The notes under the pieces were generated by a model. It saw nothing but the letters and a program-made list of their open reading frames with translations. It searched no databases and was not told the DNA's origin. Below, piece by piece: positions 35,630-46,759 of a stretch of DNA of 64,000 bases (position 1 is the stretch's first letter; every line of letters begins with the position of its first letter). Made by a program: the position numbers and the translations under genes. The DNA is from Ochotona curzoniae (lineage: Eukaryota; Chordata; Mammalia; Lagomorpha; Ochotonidae): the NCBI RefSeq assembly GCF_017591425.1, contig NW_024466307.1:5657001-5721000 (forward strand), in the 5' to 3' direction.

Positions 35630-35848
35630 AGAGTCAGTATTGTGGCATAGCTAATAAAGCTGCCAACTGCAACACCAGCTTCCTACATGGGCACTGGTTC
35701 ATGTCCCAGCTACCCCACTTCCAGGGCAGTTCCCTTCTAACAGCTTCAGAAAAACAGCAGAAGGTAGCTGCTTGGGTGTTTGGGTCCTTGTTTCCTGCAT
35801 GGGAAACCTAGACGAAGCTCCTAGCTTCAGAAATACCTCTTAACTGCC
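35630..35848 (+). mobile_element. Old C-SINE, 3'-truncated
   Basis: GTCAGTATTGTGGCATAGC head, CACTGGTTCATGTCCCAGC, AGAAAAACAGCAGAAGGTAGC and TGCATGGGAAACCTAGACG. It stops after CTCCTAGCTTC. Confidence 0.75.
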
Positions 35849-37007
35849 CTTAAAGCAGCATTTCTTGGGTAGTAAGAATACCTACCACAATCTATCCCGA
35901 GTTCCTGAACAGATAAGAGAGAAAAACACGTTTAGGGGCCCTGTGCTGAGGTCCCAAGCTAGGCTGCAAACAGTCACACACATGGAGGGAAACTGGCCCC
36001 ACTTGCCATGAAGGTGCATGTGTACTCACACATGCACACCTTCCAATCTCTCTCTTCAGATGATGGCCAAGGGAAGACTTCTACTACTACTAATTTATGC
36101 CTTCTCTGCCCTTTGCTCTTTGCTGTCATGTATTTCTTTTTTTCATTGTGTAGAGCAACTTAAGCCTAGGGGCACTTTCACTGTCTACAACAGAGGTCCA
36201 GAAGGCATTTTAAGGCTCATCTGGTCCCGCTCCTCCCAGGGACAGCACCCACCTCCTCACTCACCTCTTTCTACTACTGTGTATTCATCGAGTGGCAGCC
36301 TGAAGTTCCATATGATTTTGATTCCATCGTCTCTGCCAGAAATTGGTTTCATTCCCCAGTCAATTTCACTGTTAAATTTTTCTTCAATCTCTCAAATGCT
36401 TTTTGTACAAATTTAAATCTGATCTTTCTATTCTTGTCTGAGCTAACTAATGAGACTTGTTTCTTCCTCCTGGAGAAATTCCCAGGGTGTATGTAGAACT
36501 GGGTTTTATCCTTTCCTCTCACATTTTTAAAGATTATCACAGATTCTGAAGCAGGAAATCTTGTTTTAGTTAAAACATATTCACAAGTTTGTTCTTTCCC
36601 TGAAAATTCTAGCATGTTTATTTTTCCCTGTTTGCCTCCTTAGAGCAATGTGAAAATAATAAGAAAGCTAGTTCTCCAATATTGTTTAAAACATAGAATC
36701 TGTCATCAAACTATTATCAAAACTCCACCACTGGATGACTTGTGGACACTGAAGCAACTTAGTCTAGGCAGAGATTGTTTGGCTATTATACACTTTCCAT
36801 CACATGTTCCTCCAATTCTAGTTTCTCTAGTTAATTAGAATAATTTGAATTTCCCCTCATCTGGCATGTAACAAATAGAGGGGACTCAGGTTTCATATTT
36901 CCTTCTTCTGAGTTGTCAATAATCTTAAGAGATAGATGGTTTAATTATATTGCTTATGAATATAACTCAATCAATTAATAAGCACTTTCAAGAACTTGCT
37001 GTGCACA
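35849..37007. other. Single-copy sequence, no gene seen
   Basis: A 132-codon plus frame at 36018-36416 has a hydrophobic start but no family resemblance and no splice context. No repeats recognised. Confidence 0.45.
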
Positions 37008-37345
37008 GGAGCCAGCACTGTAACACAGCAAGTAAAGTTGCTGCATCTTGTGCCAACATCATGTATGTATGCTGGTTTGAATCCCGATGCTCCACTTCTG
37101 ATTCTGTTCCCTGCTGATGTTTCTGGGAAAGCAGCAGAAGATTGCCCAATCCTTCCTTGGTGCTCTATACCCATATCAGAGACCTGAAAGAAGCTCCTTG
37201 CTCCTGGCTTCAAATCATCTCAGCTCTGAGCATATTGGTCATTTGGGGAGTGAACAAACAGATGAAAGATCTCTGTCTCTCAGTCTTTCTCTCTCTGTGA
37301 CTCTGCCTTCCAAATAGATAAATAAATCTCAAAGGGGAAAAAAAT
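37008..37345 (+). mobile_element. C-SINE, full length, older
   Basis: GGAGCCAGCACTGTAACAC head, GGTTTGAATCCCGATGC (B box), CTGGGAAAGCAGCAGAAG, GGGGAGTGAACAAACAGATG, a CT-rich run and an AATAGATAAATAAATCTC tail. Confidence 0.88.
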
Positions 37346-38009
37346 TTACTGTTCATTCTCTCTTTCAAACCAATCACTGCATTAAAGTATTGCATCTTAA
37401 CCCACAGGGATGCCTCTATGCCATGCATACAACCCCCGTTTCTCCCTCCCTTCTTTCTTCCCTCCACTCCGAGTCCTACTTTCCACATCCAGAGTGTAAA
37501 TGTCAAGCTATGGAACACAGTCAATCCTCACGCAACCCCACTCACTCAGACCCAGGCACGGCCCAGTGTTTTCTCCATATTGAGCCAACCCCATTAGCTA
37601 CTTGGGGCACCCTCACCATTTCCTCTAGCTTATGTCAACCACAGGGAACTTCAAATGTATAATTCTGAGTCAGAATCTTCATCACAAAAATCCCTGGAAA
37701 TATGTAACAATTTTCTAAGGGATATGCAACCCTGCCTAGTGCTGAAGAACTTGTTTCCAGATCCTCGCCTTCTGTAAACAAAGGGGCTTCAGACGTTCAC
37801 AAAGAGAGGAGGTAAAAGGTAAACATAAGGAGATATGAACTTGCTTTCTCAACCTAAGATCCATCAAGTTCAGAAAACATTTTAAAGCGGTGATGCCAAC
37901 CATTTAACCCATCCATAAAGAGTTGCAGGTGGGAATTTAATCATGCTAGGCCAGTCTTTTTTTTATATTATTAACTAAAGAAAAAAAGATACCATGTAAG
38001 GGTCTTGTT
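37346..38009. other. Single-copy sequence, no gene seen
   Basis: No exon or repeat family recognised. Short T runs near 37960 and 38010. Confidence 0.5.
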
Positions 38010-38840
38010 TTTTTTTTAAGGTTAGGAAACAGCAATAAGCCTGAATGAGTCAAGTCAAGAAGACTGTAAGGTAGATGCCTAATGAGTTTCCAAAATTGCT
38101 CTTGTTTGATGAGAAGAAATAACGTTTTGATACAGGAGGGCTCTCGGATGAAACTTTCTCAGGCACACGTCTACCGACAATTTGATGTAAAAGATCAAAA
38201 CATTGTCGTCAGCAAATGTTGTCATCTTTTGATCATCAGCAATCCAAAACACAAAATTCCTTGACTTCTCCTCTTGGCTGATTCACTTTTGCTGTAGCTG
38301 GATCACTTCCGTCTTCTTGGTAACCACTACTTTGATTGCACTTTGTCTTCAGGATTATATTGGCAAAGCAATATCTCATCGATGAATACAATGCTTGGAA
38401 GAAATCTTCCAGACCTTGATCTCAGCTGTTCGAACTTTCCATTGAAAGCTCTGCTGTTGTCTGCAGCTAATCTGCCGCCATCAAGCAGATGGTTCAGTCC
38501 ACTTTAATTTTTCACAAACTATGTAAAATGAGTCAAATGAGACAACCAAGTTGCCCATTATTTAGACAATATTTTTTCTTGCTGCTGATCATCAGTGCTC
38601 TAGGCCATGAACAAGATTAATTTCTTCCTTATATATTCATGTGTTTTTGTCTGCTGCTGCTATGGGCTTCATGTTTAATATCACATTTTCCTTGATAAAA
38701 TGAATTCTCCATTTGTAAACTGAGGATTTCTTTGGGACATTGTCCACATAAAATTTTCATAACACATCAATTATCTCACCATGCTCTAATCCTAGCTTCA
38801 CTATACATTTTGTTCCTGCCTCAATCTTAGCAGAATTCAT
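38010..38840 (-). pseudogene. Fossil mariner (Tc1/mariner) transposase
   Basis: Transposases of this family cut and paste their own element, using an N-terminal helix-turn-helix DNA-binding domain and a DD34D catalytic domain. On the minus strand, from an ATG at 38840, the frame gives KIEAGTKCIVKLGLEHGEI, then NVPKKSSVYKW, the mariner DNA-binding part. Near 38400-38320 it gives SIVFIDEILLCQYNPEDKVQS, then WLPRR. That is the first catalytic block; its Asp codon complements 38378-38380. A TAG interrupts it at 38327-38329. Further on come SSHQTRAIL and HLPYSLLDLTHS with LLLFPNL, matching the SHQTRAIL and PPYSPDLAPSDFFLFPNL blocks of the family. The HHDNAPAH part holding the second Asp is largely deleted. 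Stops and frameshifts show it is dead. I did not find terminal inverted repeats. Confidence 0.85.
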
Positions 38841-39116
38841 ATTTATTTGATAGATCTTTTCAAATCTATGTCTTATCTTTCTTATTGCCAACAATTAGAT
38901 TCTGTCCAGATAGATTAGTATGAGTTTGTTTTGCTACAATAATGTTGAAATCTATTAATCTTGCCAATGAATATGTCCTTTCCATGAAATTTTTAAAGAT
39001 CCTGCATGTGTTCTTTTACAAAAATTTTCTGAGAATTATTTTCAATGAGAGGTATGACAGCTTTCCTTTCCTATATCAGCTTTCTGAATTCTGGTTTTTG
39101 CCTTTTCCTACCAAAA

Positions 39117-39118
<2 letters not shown>

Positions 39119-39147
<29 letters not shown>
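39119..39147. repeat. (TA)n tract
   Basis: About 14 TA units. A shorter copy (39186-39199) lies on the other side of the U2 fragment as part of its target duplication. Confidence 0.95.
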
Positions 39148-39151
<4 letters not shown>

Positions 39152-39152
39152 G

Positions 39153-39184
39153 ACTTGATCTTAGCCAAAAGGCCGAGAAGCGAT
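39153..39184 (-). pseudogene. U2 snRNA 5'-fragment retropseudogene
   Basis: The reverse complement is an exact match to U2 snRNA nucleotides 1-32, beginning ATCGCTTCTCGGCCTTTTGG and continuing through CTAAGATCAAGT. It is flanked by an identical 20-base direct repeat: 39134-39153 and 39186-39205, both ending AATTAGA and made mostly of TA. There is no poly(A) tail and nothing of U2 beyond nucleotide 32. This is the pattern of 3'-truncated snRNA pseudogenes with intact 5' ends and target-site duplications. It is far too short to act as a spliceosomal RNA. The first base, A39153, is shared between U2 and the duplication. Confidence 0.95.
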
Positions 39185-39205
39185 TTATATATATATATAA
39201 TTAGA

Positions 39206-39857
39206 AGATAATAAAACTAAAATCTCTCATTTCAAGTTTTACTGTATTATAAAGTCTTAACATATCAAAAGGATCCCAAGGATCCACGATCCCAAGGAGA
39301 CAAAATTAAAATAAGAACACTGAAGCCTCCTTCAATCAAGACTTCATAAACCATTGCTTTATCTCACATTTCCTTTGTTTTACACATATTTCTATTAAAG
39401 CAAAAATGCCAAAATAGGAGGCTTCAACCCCAGTAAGGATGTAATAGACTTAAATGTTTTACACAGCACAGAAGAAGGAGTGATAATGAGTTTAAGGACT
39501 TCAGTTTTTCTATCATTTTTACTATTGACAAAAATGCATCACTGTTAAAGGACAACCCAAGAGAACAAAGCAAAGCATATATGCGTAAGAAATTCTGAAA
39601 GCAATGAAACCTTATTTCACTTAGGCAATAAACTCCCACCAAGACTCTGTGGTTTGTCTGTCCTAAAATAGCATTAAGAAGTGCAAAATCAGGGAGTGTT
39701 ATTAACACATTTACTTGAATTGATAAATGAGGTCAGCTTGTCGAGGAGGAAATAAGTCTAATTTATCTAATTGGTTTGATAATGAAAACTGGCTTTGACT
39801 GTTTGGGTATGTGACATACTTGTTCCATAATTTGAATGGGTCAAACCTCTAGTTTCA
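39206..39857. other. Single-copy sequence, no gene seen
   Basis: AT-rich; the 94-codon minus frame at 39424-39708 has no recognisable features. Confidence 0.5.
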
Positions 39858-40186
39858 AGAGTTTTATTCATTTATTTATCTAGAAAACAGATTGAAAGAG
39901 GGAGATACAACACACATACATACACACATACACATATACACACATACACATATACACACATACACGAGAGAGACTGCGAGATAGCCTCCACCTGTTGGTT
40001 TACTACTCAAATGCCCAACAAAGCACGAACCATGAATTCCATTCAAGTGTCCCACCCCAGTATTGAGCTTTCCATGGCACACTATCAGAATCTGGAGCTG
40101 GCACCTGAACCAGGCATTTGGACAGACTATGTGGGCACTGCAAACTGTGGCTTAATTTACTGTGCCACAATACCTCCCCTTGCCTC
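39858..40186 (-). mobile_element. Old C-SINE carrying a CA-type microsatellite
   Basis: Minus-strand order from a TTTATTCATTTATTTATC tail side through GGAGCTGGCACCTGAACCAGGC to a head ending TGTGCCACAATACC. The normal CT-rich 3' segment has become an ACATACACACAT-type repeat at 39909-39966. Confidence 0.75.
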
Positions 40187-40436
40187 AAGCTTTTGATAAA
40201 AAGAAATATGAAAGCATATGAAGCAATAAATACAACTCCCCAAATATTACTGAATCGACAAACATATATTGAAATGAGCAACCTTTTAATGTACCTAATA
40301 ATTTCTGAACATAGTTGTTTTTTTAAAAAATCAGTCAAAATTAAAACAGGCACAGTAATAACCTAATGAATCTTGCTGAAATTTTTTGCTATGTCCATCA
40401 GGAATTCAGAAACTCAAAAAGCAAAGAGGCTGTATT

Positions 40437-40530
40437 ACAGTCTTTAATAAGGTTTAATTACTAATTCTTCTGATAGAGTGACACAGAGGAAAGAGAGAAA
40501 CAGAGAAAGACCTTCCATAGCAACAATTTA
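40437..40530 (-). mobile_element. Possible C-SINE 3'-end fragment
   Basis: AGAGTGACACAGAGGAAAGAG and AAAGACCTTCCATAGC resemble the reverse complement of the SINE 3' third. Short and decayed. Confidence 0.4.
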
Positions 40531-41384
40531 GCATCCATTCAGAAAAGGATAAAAATGCTCAGAGCATCTCAATAAATTTCACAAAGTGAATATATAAAAT
40601 ACTAGTTAAGAGAAATATTTTAGGTATTCCAGAAGGACCACCTGTCCCCCTATGATTACTACCCATCACAGTTAACCACGATCCTTGCTTCCAACATCCT
40701 TGACATGGTATACCTGCTTTTGAACTTCATATAAACATCTGTCATGTTCAGCCATATGCATATGCTAGTTAAATGCATGCATGATGAGTATTAATGATTT
40801 GTAGTAAGCTATCAATTTTCCAATGTGAAAGAAACATTTGGATAGCAACTCAAAATTATGCAAGATCAGTTATTGTTTAATTCTGTCATTTGTAGCACGG
40901 AGTTTCGCTTAGAGTGGCTGTGAGACCACACGTTGAAGGGTGCTCGGCTCAGCTCCTGAAACACCCACGAGAGTCGCCAGTGCCTTCCATCCATCAGCTC
41001 AGGGACAGCAGTGCCCTTGCTGGAACCCTTCTCCACCATGATCCCCATGTTTTTAACAGAAATACACAAATATTCTTTCCCTGCATAGATTTTCTTCAAC
41101 CTTCCTACTGCTTACAAGTAGGCGATCTAAACACTCCTGCACAATGTGCAATGGCAACCTTTACCAATTCTGTGCCTACCCATTACTCTTTTACCAGACT
41201 GATGGAAAACCCAACCAAAGTTTAAAAAAAAAATAGGGTGACGGGGAGGAACAGAGGAAGCAGTCAGATGGTTATCTCATCTGCTTACCTTGGTGCCAGG
41301 AAGTCTTCCAGCAGCGGCTCTTGATGCTCACCTCCCAGCCAAGAGGCAGAAGTAGCATAAGCTAAAGAAACAGAATACATGACT
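40531..41384. other. Single-copy sequence, no gene seen
   Basis: The 103-codon plus frame at 40914-41225 shows no family resemblance. No repeat recognised. Confidence 0.5.
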
Positions 41385-41505
41385 TTATTTCATTCTTAGG
41401 TGAAAAAAACTACAATCTTGAGAAATTAAACAATTTGCCCAAAGATTTTCAGCAAATTAGTGGCAGAGTCAGTTTTCTTATATGATTTAACTCCAGAGTT
41501 AAATT
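41385..41505 (+). repeat. MIR fragment
   Basis: TTGAGAAATTAAACAATTTGCCCAAAG, TTAGTGGCAGAGTCAG and TTTAACTCCAGAGTT follow the MIR core and 3' part in order. Confidence 0.65.
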
Positions 41506-41602
41506 TTCTTTTTCCTCTATTCCATTACCTCTATAAAATATTCTAATTTAAAGTGGTATCTCTGATGTTCTCTACTCCTACGAAGAGATAGTTTTCTATT
41601 TT

Positions 41603-41718
41603 AGCTTCTCTGAGCCTCAGGGTCTAGCCTGTACCTTTGAGTTAATAGGAAGCATTGACTATTAAATGAGTTACTGCATGTAAAGTGCCTAGAGTAGCAT
41701 TCAATAAGCATTACTTAA
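41603..41718 (-). repeat. MIR fragment, opposite orientation
   Basis: TCTGAGCCTCAGGGTC, TTAAATGAGTTACTGCATGTAAAG and TGCCTAGAGTAGCATTCAATAAGC match the reverse complement of the MIR 5' half. It lies about 100 bases from a plus-strand MIR piece. Confidence 0.65.
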
Positions 41719-41997
41719 ACAATCAATTCTCTGTAGTTCTGAGTTAAATAGAAAAAGCAGACTTTGGCCAATGTAACCGCTGTCTCAAGGCATCTACCTA
41801 GGCAGCTAGGGTGAGCACTGCATTCAGGCTGTTTTCCTAGTCGTTACTGTTGTCCTTTAACACTCCTGGGCACTTGGGCTGTATGACAGGTACTATATAA
41901 ATACTAACTTAGAAGCAGTGAACATGCCTCCTCGCACGTCCACAGCCCACAGCTCAGTGTCTGGCTTTGCTGCCTATACCAGCTCCCTCCGAATGAG

Positions 41998-42145
41998 CAC
42001 CTGGGAGGCGGCAGGTGATGCTTCAGATGGTTAGGCCACTGCCACCATGTGGAAATCTCAGACTGAATTCCTGGATCCTGGCTTCACACCAGTGAACAGG
42101 AGACTTGTGTCTGTGTTTTTGTCTCTCTGCCTTTTATTTACATTG
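41998..42145 (+). mobile_element. Old C-SINE fragment, 5'-truncated
   Basis: GCACCTGGGAGGCGGCAGGTGATG, CACTGCCACCATGTGG and GAATTCCTGGATCCTGGCTTC are the middle block of the older C-SINE type. The head is missing. Confidence 0.55.
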
Positions 42146-42919
42146 TTTTAAGTTAAAGTTTATCATTCAAATCCCTGGTCTTTTAAAAACTTGGGGCAAA
42201 AATCTCGTGGAATCAGGACACACGTCAGAAAAACCGTCAAAAGTGCTTGTCACGGTTCAACTCTGTGCTCATCAGAATCCTTTTCCCTAAATTTTGTAAC
42301 AACACTGTGAAGCTCTAATGAAAACATGAACATTTTCTATTATTGTTTGATGATATTATCTGAAACTCAATAGCATTCTACAGTTTCCATGCGCCTTTAC
42401 AGTTAGAGCAACATTTTAGTTTTCTCACCAACGTGTGCTTGATCAAGTCTATTGCAAATAAAAACGTCCTGCATATACTGGCAAGGCAAAAATGAAAGCT
42501 GCATTTCAGTAATATAAATTCTTTTTATCTATATAAAATGCAGAAGGGGGGACTTGCTGGATCTGCTAGATCAGAATTTACTGACCATTTCTTACTGCCA
42601 CCTGGGTCAGGCAGGGAACACTACAGGACTCAGGCTCACAAATTAGCCCTGCCCGTCGAGAGGATCTAGCCCACAGGTGAGGAACAGCACAAACTACACC
42701 AAAGCACACTCACATGAGAACGTTCAATCATGAGAAACCCCAGCAGCTGAGCTCAACTACTTCCAGTCTCTGAATGTCTGGCCAATGGAATGGGGACAAA
42801 AAGGGCAGGTTACAAATGAGCAGCTGATTTAGAGCGACTATGTGGCCATGCAGCAGGACTGGGGGCAGTGCTGGCCAGCCTTGCTTATCAGGTGCAATGT
42901 CACCCATCTCATGGATTCT
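42146..42919. other. Single-copy sequence, no gene seen
   Basis: No exon or repeat family recognised. Confidence 0.5.
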
Positions 42920-43425
42920 GTTTTTTTTTTTCTTACAGATTTGTTTGTATGAAAGAAGAGTGAAGGCAGGAGGAAGAGTTAGAGAAAAGAGTGGGAAAAG
43001 GAGATCTTCCATCTGCTGTTTCACTCATTTAAGTGGCTACAATGGCCAGGCTGAAGCCAAGAGCCCAGGAGTCCACTCAAGTCCCTTCTTTGTGGTTCAG
43101 GGTTCAAGGACTGTAACCATCCTTGGCTGCTTTCCCAGGCACACCAGCAGGAGATGGCTCAGAGGTAGAGCAGTTGGGATTCAAACTGGTGCCCATGTGA
43201 CATACTGGTATTGCATACAGCCTTTGTGGTCATTTGGAGAGTAAAGCAGAGAGAGAATGGAAGATCTTTCATCTCTCCCTCTCTCTCTAACTCAGTCTTT
43301 CAAATAAATAAATAAATTATTTTAAAAATGGAGCATCTGAGGCTTACACTGGCACTCATGTGGGACACTAGCAACGCAAGTGGTGGCTTAACTCATTGTG
43401 CCACAATGCCAGCTCCACCCGCCCC
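42920..43425 (-). mobile_element. Composite of C-SINE pieces (minus, plus, minus)
   Basis: 42920-43225 is a minus-strand copy (GGAGATCTTCCATCTGCTG, CCATCCTTGGCTGCTTTCCC, GATTCAAACTGGTGCCCATG). 43226-43330 is a plus-strand 3' end (GTCATTTGGAGAGTAAAGC, GGAAGATCTTTCATC, AAATAAATAAATAAATTATT). 43331-43425 is a minus-strand 5' end finishing GTGCCACAATGCCAGC. The simplest reading is a plus-strand SINE fragment inserted into or beside minus-strand ones. Confidence 0.7.
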
Positions 43426-43439
43426 CCATCATGACTTCT

Positions 43440-44410
43440 AACACCACTTACTTTTTCCCATTTTCATATAAATGGATCAAGGATCTGAATTTTCTGACAG
43501 TAGATAAAATGTTGTAGAGGAAAACTTGGGGAAACTCCTCAAGACTTAGATATTAAGCAAAAACTTCTTGAAAGGACTCCAAGAGCACAAGCAAAAATAA
43601 AAACTAGGATTAGATCAAGCTAAGAAGGTTTTACACTGCAAAGGAAGCTCTCAACAAAGGAAACAGGCAGCCAATAGAGCGGGAGAGGTGCTATCATCCA
43701 ATATTTAATAAACAAATGCTGGTGAGGATGTAGGAAAAAATGTTTCCTAACACATTTCATACACTGTTGGTGGGAATGTCAACTAGTGCAACCATTCTAG
43801 AAGACAGTACAGAAGATTCCTGGGAAATCTGAAGGTAGATATAACCTACTCAGCCTCTCATTCCAGGGAATTTACCCAAACAAAATGAAATCAGCAGATG
43901 AAAGGGTTATCTGTATCCCCACGTTCATTGCAGCTCAATTCACAATAGCTAAAATACAGAATCAACCCAGACATCCATTAACAGAGGACTGGATGAGGAA
44001 ATAGTGGTATATATACACTACGAAATACTGCTCAGGTATAAAAAATGAAATCCTGCCTTTGCAAAAAAAAAAAAAAAAAAAGGAGAACAACTGGATATGA
44101 GTCACTCTCGAAAACACAAGTATCATATGTTTTCTAGAATATGTGGCCGTTAATAAAGAATACAAAGAAGTGTGTAAAAACTAATTGGACATTTTGTGAT
44201 ATGATTGTCATTTTAGTACTTGTCTAGACTCCTGTGGAACTGTGGCCTTCTTACCTTTTTATTTGTTAAGTATTATCACTAGGGGTGAATTAAATATATG
44301 AATACAAAGTGGATTAAGGAAGGAAGAAAGAAGAAAGAGGAAAAGGTTGGGAGGAGGAAAGGAACTGATCCCTCCTGGAATTTCCCACGTATTAATAACG
44401 ATAAGTAAGG
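43440..44410 (+). mobile_element. LINE-1 3' end (ORF2 tail plus 3' UTR)
   Basis: AAATGGATCAAGGATCTGAA, GAGGATGTAGGAAAAAATG, CACTGTTGGTGGGAATGTC, ATTGCAGCTCAATTCAC, CAACCCAGACATCCATTAACAG and GAAATAGTGGTATATATACAC are LINE-1 ORF2 C-terminal coding wording. They are followed by the GAAATCCTGCC and AAGTATCATATGTTTTC 3' UTR words. A purine tract at 44312-44364 is typical of LINE-1 3' UTRs. An A19 run at 44062-44080 is an internal expansion. Numerous stops make it non-functional. The 5' end is truncated. Confidence 0.85.
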
Positions 44411-46117
44411 CAAGAGTGTAAGATGGAACGACGCTCGGCAATGCTTCAGCCCCTTCCTCTGTTCATTTTTAAGCAGGATAACCTACATTTGAAGTGATGT
44501 GAGAATGACTTTTCTTCCATCCTTCATATAAAAAGAAAGCTTGGCGTGAGGAGGAACTCTATCAAGCTGTGCTATGGCAGTCTTCTGTAATGAACTCAAG
44601 GATTTTTAAGTATTAATCAATACTTCCATCAAATTTTTTTTTGTGGAAGACACAAGGGATGTCCTTGTATTTTGTAAAAAATTAAGAGCCTGTTATTAAG
44701 CCTTTTGGGTTATGACTTAGATAAAATGATTTGTAAAATGATAGACTTTATGCAAGACTCCAAACCCTCTGAATGCTGGCAACCCCCCGGGCTTAGCCCT
44801 GCAGGAGGGGTGGAAAGCTTTTAAGCTACAGGCATTCTTCCAATCCACAATACAATCCGTAAATAGAATTTCATTTCCAAGTGTGTCTAACTGATTTGGC
44901 CACCGTCATTTCACTTCACCTGCATATCCTAGCACTAAAGGGTGTAGTAATAAAACTTACCTACCACTATTGATAAATTTACCAAACTGCTAGGACAATT
45001 GTTATAGTTTGAATACTGCAGAGTTGAACTGATGCCAAATATCCAAAGCCACTGTTTCTATATCTAACCTATCTTCAGGCACAGCAAAGTCATGTACTTT
45101 CTGAAAGATAAGTTACATTGGAATGTATCAGGCACTGGGAAACATTTATATAGTTGGCACATGGTATCTTCACATCAATAGCCAATTACAGGGCTGATGA
45201 ATACTGGAGAATGAAAATATGGAAGGAACTATTGAAAAAATCTTGTCATGCATAAATGGGGTTGCTGCCTGAGTCAAACACACTGTGAATTATTAAGAGA
45301 AGGCAGTTACTATCACCCTAAAACATGACACGGTGGCACTATTTAGAATTATTGCCAATCCTCATTTTGACAACTCAAAATGAATTTCTTCATGCAACCT
45401 ACTGTACGTTTGAGGAGATGATACAAAATTACATAAGTGATCATTTATTTTAAAAGCATGCATATATTTTAAAATATTGGAATATCATTAATTAAAAATA
45501 ATAAAGATATTGCATGAATTAACAAGATTATTACAGTTTTTATTTGTTTCAACAATGCTTTGTTTCATGAAAAATCTGATTTTTTAAGGAGTTAGGTAGA
45601 AAATTTTGTGGAGAGTTTGAAGAACATTTAAAATGTAATAGTGGCCTCTGGGGGTACTTTCAGATATTTCTAAGGAAGTCTGGATAAGTGCAAATCTCTC
45701 AAGAAAAACAAATTTATTTTAGGATATAACAGAAACAGAACAAGATTTAGATGACTACCCAGAGATGAATAAAGCAGCAGACAGAAGGGTCAGCACGATT
45801 TCCCATGTTAGCTAGCACACTATCATTGTTTACCTGATGTAAAGGAAAATGTGGACTGTTCCATAGTTCCTTTGTATGTTGAAAAGGGAAAGAAAATGAT
45901 GATATGAAATATGATAGTTAGAAACCTCTACTATCTAAACCTCAATAACAGGAATGCATTAAGCCAGAAGATGGGGAAGAGAGAAAAGGAGACAGAGAGG
46001 AGGGAGGGAGGGAAGTAATACTTACATATTTTTTTTTTCAGATGACACTAGACTATATATTGTCATCAAACATGGAAAATGTTGGGAGAATAAACAGATT
46101 TTACTAAAAGTGATCTT
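44411..46117. other. Single-copy sequence, no gene seen
   Basis: AT-rich with no young repeat. Around 44490-44830 the texture (TAAGTATTAATCAATAC, TGCTGGCAACCCCCCGGGC) might be regulatory, but there is no support beyond uniqueness. A short GA/GGGA run is at 45978-46016. Confidence 0.45.
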
Positions 46118-46553
46118 TGGGCCTAGTGCCATGGCATATCATATCAATCCTCCACCTACGGTGCCAGCATCTCATATGGACACTAGTCTGAGTTCTGGCA
46201 GCTCCACTTATGATCCAACTCCCTCTTAAAGGTCCAGGAAAGCAGAGGAGGAAGGCCCATGTCCTTGGGACTGTGTGCCCAAACTGGAAACCTGGAAAAG
46301 GTTCCTGACTCCTGATTTTCATTAGGCCCAACCAAGATCCTTGCAGCCATTTGGGGAGTGAACCAGCAGATGGACTACTTCTCTCTTTCTCTCTCTCTTT
46401 CCCTCTCTCTTTTCCTCTTTCCCTTTTTCTCTCTCTTCCTCCCTTTCTCTCTTCCTCCCTCTCTACCTCCCTTCTTCCCACTTCTTTCCTTCTCTGTGCC
46501 TCTCTTCTCTCTGTAACTCTGCCTTTCAAATAAGAATAAACACATCTTTAAAA
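46118..46553 (+). mobile_element. C-SINE with expanded polypyrimidine tract
   Basis: GGGCCTAGTGCCATGGC head, GGAGGAAGGCCCATGTCCTTGGG, GGGGAGTGAACCAGCAGATGG and a tail CTTTCAAATAAGAATAAACAC. The CT-rich segment, normally about 30 bases, has grown to about 135 bases of CTCTTTCCTCCC-type sequence at 46377-46512. Confidence 0.85.
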
Positions 46554-46759
46554 ATAATCATCTCTAGGAAAGTATCCTAATTTACACTCTTCCAAACACA
46601 TCAGGACTTCCAGTTATGAAATCCTAAGGAGTGCATTAAGAATACCAGCTTGTAAATTATGTCTGAGTGGTTCCTAAAGTGGCTGTGTAGTTATCACATC
46701 ATCAAATCTTGGTATTTTAAATACTATGCCTTTAAATTTCACAATTTACAATTGGCATA

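Noticed and set aside
36018..36416. 132-codon frame starting with a hydrophobic segment
   Set aside because: Looks at first like a signal peptide, but the rest is low-complexity Ser/Pro/His with no family resemblance and no promoter or splice context. Chance is likely.
39121..39205. Possible functional U2 snRNA gene
   Set aside because: Only the first 32 nucleotides are present. The Sm site, the later stems and the upstream snRNA promoter elements are absent.
46104..46529. 141-codon minus frame rich in Arg, Glu and Lys
   Set aside because: It is the translated complement of the expanded CT tract in the SINE at 46118-46553, not a gene.
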